A DNA stretch of 64,000 nt from Comamonas sp. BIGb0124 (GTDB lineage Bacteria > Pseudomonadota > Gammaproteobacteria > Burkholderiales > Burkholderiaceae_C). Shown here one piece after another: positions 52,398 to 59,556 of the stretch. The notes beneath the pieces were generated by a model, which made no database searches, had not been told where the DNA came from, and saw nothing but the letters and a program-made list of their open reading frames with translations. The stretch spans positions 992,001 to 1,056,000 of the forward strand of contig NZ_RJVF01000008.1 in assembly GCF_003752175.1 (NCBI RefSeq), written 5' to 3'. Each line of letters opens with the position of its first letter. Position 1 is the stretch's first letter. The position numbers and the translations under genes are program-made.

Positions 52398-53045
52398 ATG
52401 TGTTCTCACTATCGACCCGTCACCGACGTGCAGCGCTACCGCTCATTTTTCGGAGCAGTGCTGCCCAACGGCACAAGGCCTGATCTGTGGCCCGGCTATG
52501 TCGGGTCGTTCATCCGCCGGCCGCGCGAGTCGGATGCCGGTGATGAGGCTGTGGCGCAACACGAGGCACTGCCTGGTGTGTTCGGGCTGATCCCGCACTG
52601 GGCGAAAGACACCAAGATTTCGCGGCAGACGTATAACGCCCGAAGTGAGACCGTGGCCGAGAAACCCAGCTTCCGCGATGCGTGGCGCCGCGCGCAGCAC
52701 TGCATCATCCCGGCGGACTGGATTTATGAGCCGGACTGGCGAAGCGGCAAGGCCGTGCCGACGCGGATCCAGCGGGCCGATGGACATCCCATGGGGATCG
52801 CGGGGCTATGGGCCTCTTGCAAGCTGGGTGACGAATGGGTGCACAGCTTCACCATGCTGACGGTGAATGCCGATGACCACGAGCTCATGCGCAACTTTCA
52901 CAAGCCGCATGATGAGAAGCGGATGGTAGTGATTTTGGGCGAGGGCTCGTACGACGCTTGGCTTGACTCATTGCCAGGACCTGCGTCCTCCGATTTTATG
53001 AGGCAATACCCCGCAGGAAATTTAATCGCGAGTCCCGAAAAGTAA
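52398..53045 (+). CDS. SOS response-associated peptidase (SRAP, YedK-like)
   Basis: 215 residues. Cys2 is the catalytic/crosslinking residue (MCSHYRPVTD). TYNARSETVAEKPSFRDAWR, PADWIYEPDW and NFHKPHDEKRM are SRAP signatures. SRAP proteins form a DNA-protein crosslink with abasic sites in single-stranded DNA. A LexA box is next to the start, giving, with umuDC, an SOS module. Confidence 0.92.
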   Translation: MCSHYRPVTDVQRYRSFFGAVLPNGTRPDLWPGYVGSFIRRPRESDAGDEAVAQHEALPGVFGLIPHWAKDTKISRQTYNARSETVAEKPSFRDAWRRAQHCIIPADWIYEPDWRSGKAVPTRIQRADGHPMGIAGLWASCKLGDEWVHSFTMLTVNADDHELMRNFHKPHDEKRMVVILGEGSYDAWLDSLPGPASSDFMRQYPAGNLIASPEK

Positions 53046-53167
53046 AGTACTAAACCGACTAAAACCCCCACGAACAGAAAGAGGTCGACAACTACCATGA
53101 GCGAAGCATCCCCTTACACACTACAAATAACAAGGGGAGTACTTCAACAACAACTTTTAACTTAGAG

Positions 53168-53608
53168 CTAACCCAGATGTGATATTTTTACATCCTCACA
53201 CCAATGCTTCTTGAAGTATTCAGCCACAACGCGCCGATGACAATGGTGAGGCTTATCCTCACTACACAACAAACAACCATCGTCAATCACTTCGCGTGGA
53301 ATCTCTTTCTCAATTTGCCTTGTAGCCATAAGATCTATAAACCTAGACTCATAAGTAATCCAGTTTCCACCATTCTTCTTATACTCATCCAGCATAGATT
53401 GAGTTGGGGCAAGCAATGGTTGATGAATGTAACTCACACCACATATTTTCTCGAGAAAGTATGCAAGATCATCACGCTTAGCAAATCCGGCCAACTGAGA
53501 GACATTATTCAAACGCACATCTACAACACGCTTGACGCCAGATTTAGCAATAAGTGAGAAAAATTTTTCCGCACTCTTTTTCGTAAATCCAATTGTATAT
53601 ATATCCAT
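53168..53608 (-). CDS. DUF488 family protein (cargo operon, third gene)
   Basis: 146 residues: MDIYTIGFTKKSAEKFFSLI, VVDVRLNNVSQLAGFAKRDD and the C-terminal CSEDKPHHCHRRVVAEYFK mark DUF488. The Cys/His pattern near the end may bind metal or serve catalysis. Biochemistry of the family is not settled. AT-rich codons contrast with the SRAP gene next to it. It starts 6 nt after the dual-OB-like gene and is part of the minus-strand trio. Confidence 0.82.
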   Translation of the reverse strand: MDIYTIGFTKKSAEKFFSLIAKSGVKRVVDVRLNNVSQLAGFAKRDDLAYFLEKICGVSYIHQPLLAPTQSMLDEYKKNGGNWITYESRFIDLMATRQIEKEIPREVIDDGCLLCSEDKPHHCHRRVVAEYFKKHWCEDVKISHLG

Positions 53609-53614
53609 AACACC

Positions 53615-54307
53615 TCACTCAGCAAGAATCATTGCGGCAACCAATTTATATCTACACTCCAGCTGCTCATTTTTACGAAAAGGCTCAGTTAAGCTAATCG
53701 TCAAAAGACACTCCCCAAGGTCATAAAAACCAGTATCAAGTTGCAAATAGTAGTTTTCCCAATAACTATCCGTCAAGGATAAATTATAGCCCACTCCATT
53801 GTGAGAAAAATTCGCTCTAACTTTCTTTTTAGAATAATGCATCACTACTTGAACAGTGACTTCGGCTACTCTAACCAGGCAAAGAGATGACGTTATAACA
53901 TCATCAAATCTCACAGGAACTTCATCATTTAAACCCAATTGAGTGTGAAAGCCGTTCACCCAAAGAGCATCGGGATTTTCCGCCAAAGCTGCAGCTTTTT
54001 CCCAGTTCAAAGAACCTAGCCGTTCCCACCAATTACTGGACGAAATTAACCAATTTTCTGTTTGACACGCCTGAGGATTTGGCCTTATCAGCGGCACTTC
54101 CACAACATCAAGTACGAGGGGCTCTGAAATAAGTTCAGATTCAGGCTCTTTAATTAGCGTATCCTGAAAATTCAAACCCTGCCCTTCACGCGCACTCACG
54201 GGACGAATCCAATCGCCCCACCTGCCATCCAAATATTCACGCCCTGCCAAACAACGTTCCTTATGTTTACGTGAAATCGCGAGCAACAATATTGTCTTCT
54301 TAATCAT
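53615..54307 (-). CDS. Dual-OB-domain-like protein (cargo operon, second gene)
   Basis: 230 residues: MIKKTILLLAISRKHKERCL, then GRWGDWIRPVSAREGQGLNF and a second beta-rich half (VRVAEVTVQVVMHYSKKKVR, YNLSLTDSYWENYYLQLD, LLTISLTEPFRKNEQLECRY). The layout and W-IRP element match proteins described as having a dual OB-fold, likely to bind nucleic acid or nucleotides. No catalytic motif is seen. It is flanked by DUF4326-like and DUF488 genes with short gaps. Confidence 0.7.
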   Translation of the reverse strand: MIKKTILLLAISRKHKERCLAGREYLDGRWGDWIRPVSAREGQGLNFQDTLIKEPESELISEPLVLDVVEVPLIRPNPQACQTENWLISSSNWWERLGSLNWEKAAALAENPDALWVNGFHTQLGLNDEVPVRFDDVITSSLCLVRVAEVTVQVVMHYSKKKVRANFSHNGVGYNLSLTDSYWENYYLQLDTGFYDLGECLLTISLTEPFRKNEQLECRYKLVAAMILAE

Positions 54308-54333
54308 TTCCCCTCCAATAGCTGGCCGATCAA

Positions 54334-54960
54334 CTAATTACCTTCATCGCCTTCGGCCTCACAAGGCAACGAATCCAAGTATTCAGCTATCACATCGCCA
54401 TGACAGGCCTGAGGCTTACAAAAACATGCCAACTTAAGCCCTTTCAACCCCATTACAGCACTTCTAAAACCTTCGTCCGTTCGTATTTTTTCAGTAAAAA
54501 ATCCGCGATACCGCTCAATTACCTCTTCACGATCAGGACCATCTCCTTGACTTATTGCATACGGGTTTCCCCACGGCGACCCCCGTCCGATATAGACATC
54601 AAAATCATTTGTTAGCTTTTTATTCACAACCCTAGTAACCGAAACCGGAATCACTTTAGTCTTGCGCCTTTGCAGCCTAGCCTCAAATAACAACTGCGAC
54701 AGGTCTTCTCCATCCCAAATCAATATCAGATGCGTGTACTGACCCATAGCCTTACGGGCTGAAACGCGGCTTTTAACTTTCACAGCTTCTGCATTTGGCC
54801 ATTTCGATGTCACAACCTCACGCAAAACAAGATGGTTATCAACATAACCTACAACCCCATCAAACGCGCTGATCTTTGCCACTTCTTTAAAGACCTGAAC
54901 TTCACGAATTGATGCCGAAACGGCTATCAGCAATCGAATTTCTTCCACATTCAACCTCAT
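54334..54960 (-). CDS. DUF4326-domain protein with SLOG-like N-terminus (cargo operon, first gene)
   Basis: 208 residues. The N-terminal half (IRLLIAVSASIREVQVFKEV ... GQYTHLILIWDGEDLSQLLF) resembles Rossmann/SLOG-type nucleotide-binding folds. The C-terminal half is DUF4326: DFDVYIGRGSPWGNPYAISQ and LKLACFCKPQACHGDVIAEY. The CFCKP-x2-CH motif echoes that of DUF488 in the same operon. GAGG 5 nt before the ATG supports the start. Function unknown; a nucleotide-sensing or nucleic-acid-processing role is inference. Confidence 0.75.
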   Translation of the reverse strand: MRLNVEEIRLLIAVSASIREVQVFKEVAKISAFDGVVGYVDNHLVLREVVTSKWPNAEAVKVKSRVSARKAMGQYTHLILIWDGEDLSQLLFEARLQRRKTKVIPVSVTRVVNKKLTNDFDVYIGRGSPWGNPYAISQGDGPDREEVIERYRGFFTEKIRTDEGFRSAVMGLKGLKLACFCKPQACHGDVIAEYLDSLPCEAEGDEGN

Positions 54961-55299
54961 TTCAGCGACGCCAAAATCTCACACGAATAGATCATTTGTA
55001 CTACATCTTCATGTAGAAAAATATTGCTGCTCTTTCGCCAAAAACTACTAGTAAATATAACTGAATTTCGTTCTTACGTTCGTACCGACAGCGGTCTCGG
55101 AGTCAACCGCGCGGAGCTCACCAAGCGCAAAGCAAACGCCAAGCTACATCAAAGGTTCACAATAATGTTTAGCAATTTTTTTTCACCAAGTACAAGCTCT
55201 ACCGAACCTATCCCGCGTCATCAACGCACACATGCTGACGCGAGGAAGGGTCGATAGACGGAGAAGCAAAAAGAGCCCTTATCAAGGGCTTTTACAAAT
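54961..55299 (-). other. AT-rich intergenic region upstream of cargo trio
   Basis: No convincing gene. An inverted repeat CTACAT-CTTC-ATGTAG (55001-55016) lies 41 nt before the trio and could be an operator. A plus-strand frame at 55024-55257 (77 codons) has no ribosome site or recognisable product. A bidirectional hairpin terminator lies at 55274-55293. Confidence 0.5.
55274..55293 (+). terminator. Bidirectional terminator
   Basis: AGCCCTT, ATC, AAGGGCT form a 7-bp stem with T runs in both directions (AAAAAG upstream, TTTT downstream). It separates the cargo trio from the IS66 relic. Confidence 0.65.
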
Positions 55300-55514
55300 T
55301 TAAATAAGCTTACGATTGGGCAGGCCCATGCTGGCGACCGAAGCAGAGGCACTTCGACACTGGGCAACGATCTCTGCCTTGAATTGGGCACTGTAAGTGC
55401 GACGGGTACGATCGGGGGGTGCTTAAGTCGTTAGCCATGATGTCCATTTATGAAATCGTGGACACGATGCCTTAGCCTCTGCTGGCATTAAAGATGGGAG
55501 GGCCGGCCGCTTAC
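55300..55514 (-). pseudogene. IS66-family remnant (start of transposase OrfA)
   Basis: On the minus strand, GTAAGCGGCCGGCC at 55514 resembles an IS66 terminal repeat. After a 5' leader, an ATG at 55438 starts MANDLST, and after a shift in a run of six C (55414-55419) the frame continues PDRTRRTYSAQFKAEIVAQC and stops soon after. RTYSAQFKAEIV is the opening of IS66-type OrfA. The rest of the element is gone and the frame is broken. Confidence 0.7.
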
Positions 55515-55639
55515 GACAAGATCCACGGCGCAACCATTGATAGGAGAGTGACAGCCTTACCAGCGCGACGTTTCATGTTGTTGATAGAGGTTGAAGTCAG
55601 GGGAACGCTTGTGGCCGACTGTAGCAAGTTAACCACTAC

Positions 55640-55981
55640 CTACGCAGAATCTTCAGCATAGCCACCCACAGACGGCCCCTGACGCAAAGACGCACCGTAG
55701 TTCATGGCGGCCCTCTCAGCCTGCCTCAGAAAGCGTTCAGCCTCTACGGTTGGGCGGAACCTAGTGAACACATCGATGACCAATGGGCGGCCCTTGGCGA
55801 TCGGGTAAGACACATAGATTTCACCGGACTCTATGAAGCCAAGATACACATTGATTTTGTCCTGCAGGAGACGGAGGTGTTCCGTGTCCCAAGGCAGGTG
55901 GTCGATGATGGTGAGCCGAACCTCACCGGTCTGCTTGTCAGTGCCTACGGCGTCAATGGTCGCAGCGTTTTCAACGGTCAT
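55640..55981 (-). CDS. DUF6572 domain protein
   Basis: 113 residues starting MTVENAATIDAVGTDKQTGE, followed by VRLTIIDHLPWDTEHLRLLQ and VYLGFIESGEIY, which match the DUF6572 family. Function unknown. A TTG 17 codons upstream (56032) is an alternative start. It lies inside the prophage right end, downstream of the rimO-coupled gene on the same strand. Confidence 0.7.
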   Translation of the reverse strand: MTVENAATIDAVGTDKQTGEVRLTIIDHLPWDTEHLRLLQDKINVYLGFIESGEIYVSYPIAKGRPLVIDVFTRFRPTVEAERFLRQAERAAMNYGASLRQGPSVGGYAEDSA

Positions 55982-56163
55982 TAAGATGTTTGTGGGACGT
56001 TCGGTTGCGACCAACCGCGGCCTCAAATCCAAGCTTTAGATTGAGCGTCTTACGGGCAGCCAAGACTTACGAACGCAATCGTGGGCTCTTTGGCTGCGGA
56101 GGTTGGGAGATAAGTAGTTGATTCCATTGAATTTCTCGCTGTGGAACAGAGCCACAGGCAACA

Positions 56164-56700
56164 TTAGATTGTAGCGGCTTCGATCGATTCGAAGCCGATG
56201 AGCATTTGATCGACCTCTTCGGGCGAGATCGCGATTTCGACCTTGAACGGCGCGGCGTTCGAAGAGGCAACCAGCAAGCGCTCGCCCTGCGAACCATGAA
56301 TCAAAACGCCAGCCATCACTCGTGCCGAGGACACTGCATTGATCGGCACCGGCCCGCGGCCGGCATACTGTGTTTTGGGATTGGAGCCGAGAGTCGGCCC
56401 TGTGGCACCCTCCTCGATCCATTCGACCCGCCACAGCATCTGCGCAGAGGCGATCGTCATCGGCAGTGGTTCAGACACGATTCCATCCGCAAGCGATGAC
56501 TGGACTGACGCCTGGATGGGAAAGACCTCGAACCAGTGCCCGGCCGAATGTTCTACAGCCGCGAAGACGATCACACCGGTACCGGGCGTCAACAAGGAAA
56601 CGGACGCATATTCCTGAGCGAATCCGACAACCGTGAGTCCAGGAAGCTGGTCGCTTCGAAAGTCCTCCGCGTACTCACGAATGGGAACGGGGTTCGTCAT
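56164..56700 (-). CDS. Hypothetical phage protein coupled to the displaced rimO start
   Basis: 178 residues starting MTNPVPIREYAEDFRSDQLP, soluble and beta-rich, with no recognised motif. Its ATG overlaps the stop of a 40-codon frame (56697-56819) that begins with the original rimO start, so in the lysogen it is probably transcribed from the rimO promoter and translated by coupling. In the excised circle the same gene would follow the phage's own rimO-like leader. It could be a lysogeny-expressed gene; function unknown. Confidence 0.65.
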   Translation of the reverse strand: MTNPVPIREYAEDFRSDQLPGLTVVGFAQEYASVSLLTPGTGVIVFAAVEHSAGHWFEVFPIQASVQSSLADGIVSEPLPMTIASAQMLWRVEWIEEGATGPTLGSNPKTQYAGRGPVPINAVSSARVMAGVLIHGSQGERLLVASSNAAPFKVEIAISPEEVDQMLIGFESIEAATI

Positions 56701-56819
56701 GATCTGGCGAGTGTCGGCGGTATAAATCCAGTGCGCTTCGGGCAGCCCAGGCTGACAAAGCCCACTTTGGGCACGGTCGCGGGTGCGATGGGGGTTGCGT
56801 CAAGGGTTGCGGTGGTCAT
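56697..56819 (-). pseudogene. Displaced rimO 5' fragment fused to phage sequence
   Basis: ATG at 56819 starts MTTATLDATPIAPATVPKV, then GFVSLGCPK, the RimO N-terminus up to the first cluster Cys region. After AAG (56736-56738) the frame enters phage DNA as RTGFIPPTLARS and stops, overlapping the next gene. It is the original rimO start cut off by integration; the rest of rimO is at 8654-9997. Confidence 0.88.
56736..56750 (-). other. Right attachment junction (attR)
   Basis: CTG-GGC-TGC-CCG-AAG on the minus strand, partner of 9998-10012. Host rimO codons lie on the higher-coordinate side and phage sequence on the lower side. Confidence 0.75.
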
Positions 56820-56861
56820 GGGGCGTGGTCGTCTTTATCGAAATCAACCCTCCATTTTCGC

Positions 56862-56889
56862 AAAACCCGGCCCTTCGCGATAGAGGGCC
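56862..56889 (-). terminator. Terminator after phaR
   Basis: GGCCCT and AGGGCC form a 6-bp stem with a 9-nt loop, followed on the minus strand by GGGTTTTG. It lies 12-40 nt after the phaR stop and before the displaced rimO start. Confidence 0.6.
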
Positions 56890-56900
56890 GTGCAAATCCG

Positions 56901-57446
56901 TCAGCGTTTGATGCCAAAAGCCCCCAGAAGCTGCTCGGTCTGCTTGTGCAACTGGTCCTGCATCTGCAGATAGACCGATTTGGATTGCTCCATGTAGCTG
57001 CTCATCATGTCCTGCATGAGAGGCGCCTGCATGTTCATGAACTGGGCCCAGGTCTCGGGGGTGAAACCGGTGCCCTGCTCGGCCATCTTGTTCTGCAGTT
57101 CCATGAAGGACTGCACGTTGCGTTCGAGGTAATGCCCCATGAAGCCCTGCATCGCGTGTCCGTAGAAACGGATCAGATTGGACAGGGCCTGTTCGCTGAA
57201 CATGGGCATGCCGCCCGTTTCCTCTTCCAGAATGATCTGCAGCAGGATGCTGCGGGTGATGTCTTCGCCGCTCTTGGCATCCTGGACGATGAAGGGCTGG
57301 ACGTCGATCACGAGCTGCTTGATCTCGGCGAGCGTCACGTAGCTCGAAGTCGCGGTGTCGTAGAGGCGTCTGTTGGGATACTTCTTGATCTTGCGGACGT
57401 CGTCTTCGCCAGGTGCTGTGCGATTCTTCTTTCGGGATTCAGACAC
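56901..57446 (-). CDS. phaR: Polyhydroxyalkanoate synthesis repressor PhaR
   Basis: 181 residues. RKIKKYPNRRLYDTATSSYV and TLAEIKQLVIDVQPFIVQDA are the PhaR DNA-binding domain, followed by SGEDITRSILLQIILEEE and a PHB accumulation-type Met/Gln-rich C-terminus. PhaR represses phasin genes and binds PHB granules. In uninfected DNA it would lie directly upstream of rimO. Confidence 0.93.
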   Translation of the reverse strand: MSESRKKNRTAPGEDDVRKIKKYPNRRLYDTATSSYVTLAEIKQLVIDVQPFIVQDAKSGEDITRSILLQIILEEETGGMPMFSEQALSNLIRFYGHAMQGFMGHYLERNVQSFMELQNKMAEQGTGFTPETWAQFMNMQAPLMQDMMSSYMEQSKSVYLQMQDQLHKQTEQLLGAFGIKR

Positions 57447-57560
57447 TCGATACTCCTGGCTGTGCTGCGGACCGTGTGAATTCTAGAGTGTAAAGTCCAA
57501 TGCAGCTCGGCTGGTTAACCCTGAAGGTCCCGAAGCACAGTCCTCGGCAGAGGACTGCGA

Positions 57561-57665
57561 TCACCACAACCAGGCGACCACGCCGACGACGCAGGCCACG
57601 ATGACCAGCACATAGGCCAGCCAGGCTTCCTTGCGACTCACATAACCTCTGTTCTTCGGTTTCAT
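57561..57665 (-). CDS. 34-residue membrane peptide
   Basis: MKPKNRGYVSRKEAWLAY followed by a single hydrophobic helix VLVIVACVVGVVAWLW. GGAGGAAT lies 5 nt before the ATG, a strong ribosome site. A perfect 8-bp hairpin (57538-57557) lies right after the stop. Small single-pass membrane protein, function unknown. Confidence 0.6.
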   Translation of the reverse strand: MKPKNRGYVSRKEAWLAYVLVIVACVVGVVAWLW

Positions 57666-57945
57666 CGTTATTCCTCCCTTTTTTCGTTATTCGAATGGCA
57701 GATAACGATGGTAGGTCGCCGGGCGCGAGGGGGCTGTAGTCTGCATCGGGCAGTTGCCACAGGCCCGGGCCGCTCCGCGCAGGGGGCCGTGCTCCCACAA
57801 GCCGTGCAGGACAAAGGGCCGCAGCACCGTCCCCCATGAGCGGCAGCGGCACAGGAAGACGGCCGTGCGGGGCGCCGTCCGACGTCCAGTCATCAAACCG
57901 ACGCGAACCTGCCACTAAGCTTGGGGTCTGCCTCAGGAGACCGGC

Positions 57946-58152
57946 ATGCTCGCACCTCAAACAGAATTTTTGTCCATCCTGCAAATGATCCGACGCGGCC
58001 AGCATGTGGCCAAAGCCGACCTCGACGACGTCATTGCCCGGGGTTACGCATGCCGCGCCTTCGGTGCAGGGCCGGACACGGCCTTTCTGCGAGGCCGGGC
58101 CTACCGCCTCACGCCGCTCGGCGCCCAACTGCTGGCCACCCTGCGCATGTAA
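57946..58152 (+). CDS. Small hypothetical protein
   Basis: 68 residues: MLAPQTEFLSILQMIRRGQH, then VAKADLDDVIARGYACRAFG and LTPLGAQLLATLRM. AGGAG 9 nt before the ATG supports translation. It looks like a small winged-helix-like fold, but I do not recognise the family. Confidence 0.5.
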   Translation: MLAPQTEFLSILQMIRRGQHVAKADLDDVIARGYACRAFGAGPDTAFLRGRAYRLTPLGAQLLATLRM

Positions 58153-58246
58153 AGTCGGCCGCGCAGGCACGAGAGTTGCCCCTTCATTGCCGTGAGCGCA
58201 TGCAAAGCGCTCCAAAAGGCCGTTTTGGCCGCAATTGGAGGGGAAT

Positions 58247-58450
58247 ATGAAACATTTCGACTACAACATACACATCGATGTCGTGGCGGAACACGACACG
58301 GAACGTAACGACTGGCGTAACACGCAGCGCACTTGGCCACGGGCAGATCTGGCCGCCGTCGCTTTCGTCAGCGTAGCCGGTCTGATCGCGACAGGGGCCT
58401 CGACCTACTGGCTGCTGTCGAGGCTGCTGGCCCTGTGGCCTCTGGGCTGA
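58247..58450 (+). CDS. Small membrane protein
   Basis: 67 residues from the ATG at 58247 with GGAGGGG 5 nt upstream. A charged N-terminal half (HIDVVAEHDTERNDWRNTQR) precedes one or two hydrophobic helices (LAAVAFVSVAGLIATGASTY, WLLSRLLALWPLG). Function unknown. Confidence 0.55.
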   Translation: MKHFDYNIHIDVVAEHDTERNDWRNTQRTWPRADLAAVAFVSVAGLIATGASTYWLLSRLLALWPLG

Positions 58451-58584
58451 TCCGCTGCCCTGCCGCCTGGCGGACCTCCCAAGTCACGGGCTCGGGCGGC
58501 CGCCTCGCATGCAACGGTCGATCCGATAGGCGAGCGCCCGTTTTGCGCCCACGTCACGTGACGGCGAACGACACCACCCAGCGC

Positions 58585-59340
58585 TCAGGCACTCCGGCCC
58601 GGCGTGGCTGCCGCTGACCTCGTCAGTTGCAGCACCACGGAAAACCGTTCTGCCGGGTGGACCGTGACCGACACCTCGAACATCTTGCCGGCGGCGTCCA
58701 GGTAGCTGCGCACGATCTTCAGAGCGGCCGTCCCAACCGTCAACTTCAATGCCGCGGCCATGTCCGCGTCCTCGACCGTGCAGGCGCAGATTTCCTGCCG
58801 GATGTGCGCGATGCGCCGGCCGTAACGGCTCTCTATCAGCGTACCGATCAGGGTACCGGGCTGCTGCCTCACCACTTCCGCGATCTCCGCGTACTCGGGT
58901 GCCACATAGACATCGGTCCAGCCGATGGGCAAGGTGCGCGCGCCCCCTCTCAGCCGCAGGCTGGAGATCCGCAGCCACTCGGCACCGGTTTCGCACGACA
59001 AGTCCTTGGCCAGCGCCGCAGACGCGTGCACGGACGCGATGGATTGCACCACCCGCATGTGTTCCTCGCCGAACTGAACCAGATCCTCGAGCGACGCCAG
59101 GGTCGGCTGGAAGCCGTTGTTGGCCTGCGCGGCCATCACGCGTGTCCCCACGTTCTTGCGCCGGTTCACCAGGCCCAACTGCTGCAGCTCGTTGAGCGCT
59201 GCACGCACGGTATGGCGGCTGGTGCCGTACAGCTCGCAGAGCTGCAGTTCGGTCGGCAGCAGCGAACCGACGGGAAATCGTCCGCCGGCAATGCTCTCCG
59301 TGAGCTGCTGCGCGAGTTGGATGTAGTGGGGTTTGGACAT
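58585..59340 (-). CDS. GntR/HutC-type regulator
   Basis: 251 residues. The GntR winged helix is clear: YIQLAQQLTESIAGGRFPVG, LLPTELQLCELYGTSRHTVR, AALNELQQLGLVNRRKNVGT. A UTRA ligand-binding domain follows (about 90-245, LRISSLRLRGG ... IGWTDVYVAPEYAEI). It diverges from the lyase gene across a palindrome at 59449-59480, its likely operator. The ligand is probably a pathway metabolite. Confidence 0.87.
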   Translation of the reverse strand: MSKPHYIQLAQQLTESIAGGRFPVGSLLPTELQLCELYGTSRHTVRAALNELQQLGLVNRRKNVGTRVMAAQANNGFQPTLASLEDLVQFGEEHMRVVQSIASVHASAALAKDLSCETGAEWLRISSLRLRGGARTLPIGWTDVYVAPEYAEIAEVVRQQPGTLIGTLIESRYGRRIAHIRQEICACTVEDADMAAALKLTVGTAALKIVRSYLDAAGKMFEVSVTVHPAERFSVVLQLTRSAAATPGRSA

Positions 59341-59448
59341 AACGCCCGCAAGCATCGCACAGAACACAAGCCTCGCAACGCTGGCTGGCCTGCTTCGCTT
59401 TTGGACGGCTTCGCGAGGGGTCCATGGGTAAACCCTAGTTCCCAATAA

Positions 59449-59480
59449 GTACGAACATATTGAAGAATATATGTTCGTAC
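59449..59480 (+). promoter_or_regulatory. Palindromic operator between GntR gene and lyase gene
   Basis: GTACGAACATAT and ATATGTTCGTAC are perfect 12-bp complementary arms around TGAAGAAT. They lie in the divergent region, 77 nt before the lyase start and 109 nt from the regulator start, and are the likely GntR binding site. Confidence 0.75.
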
Positions 59481-59556
59481 ATATCAAATGCCACCGGTCG
59501 ATGTCATACCGGCACGACGGCATTTCTCCCCGTTTGCAGCTACCCGAGGTTTTTCC

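Larger units (their letters stand above)
10001..56738 (+). mobile_element. Intact lambda-like siphovirus prophage integrated in rimO
   Basis: Between two copies of the rimO LGCPK codons lie a serine integrase, CI/Cro/CII regulators, replication genes, terminase, portal, capsid, tail tube, tape measure, tip protein J, fibre, holin candidates, endolysin and spanins. All are open and in lambda-like order, so the element looks complete and possibly inducible. Terminase type (GpA) and head genes suggest a cos-packaging siphovirus. Base composition drops sharply in two cargo segments (46263-47800 and about 53050-55300). Confidence 0.93.

Noticed and set aside
55024-55257. 77-codon plus-strand frame upstream of the cargo trio
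   Set aside because: No ribosome site, mixed composition and no recognisable product; probably chance.
57439-58215. 258-codon minus-strand frame beside phaR
   Set aside because: It overlaps better-supported small genes, lacks any domain and has shadow-like composition.
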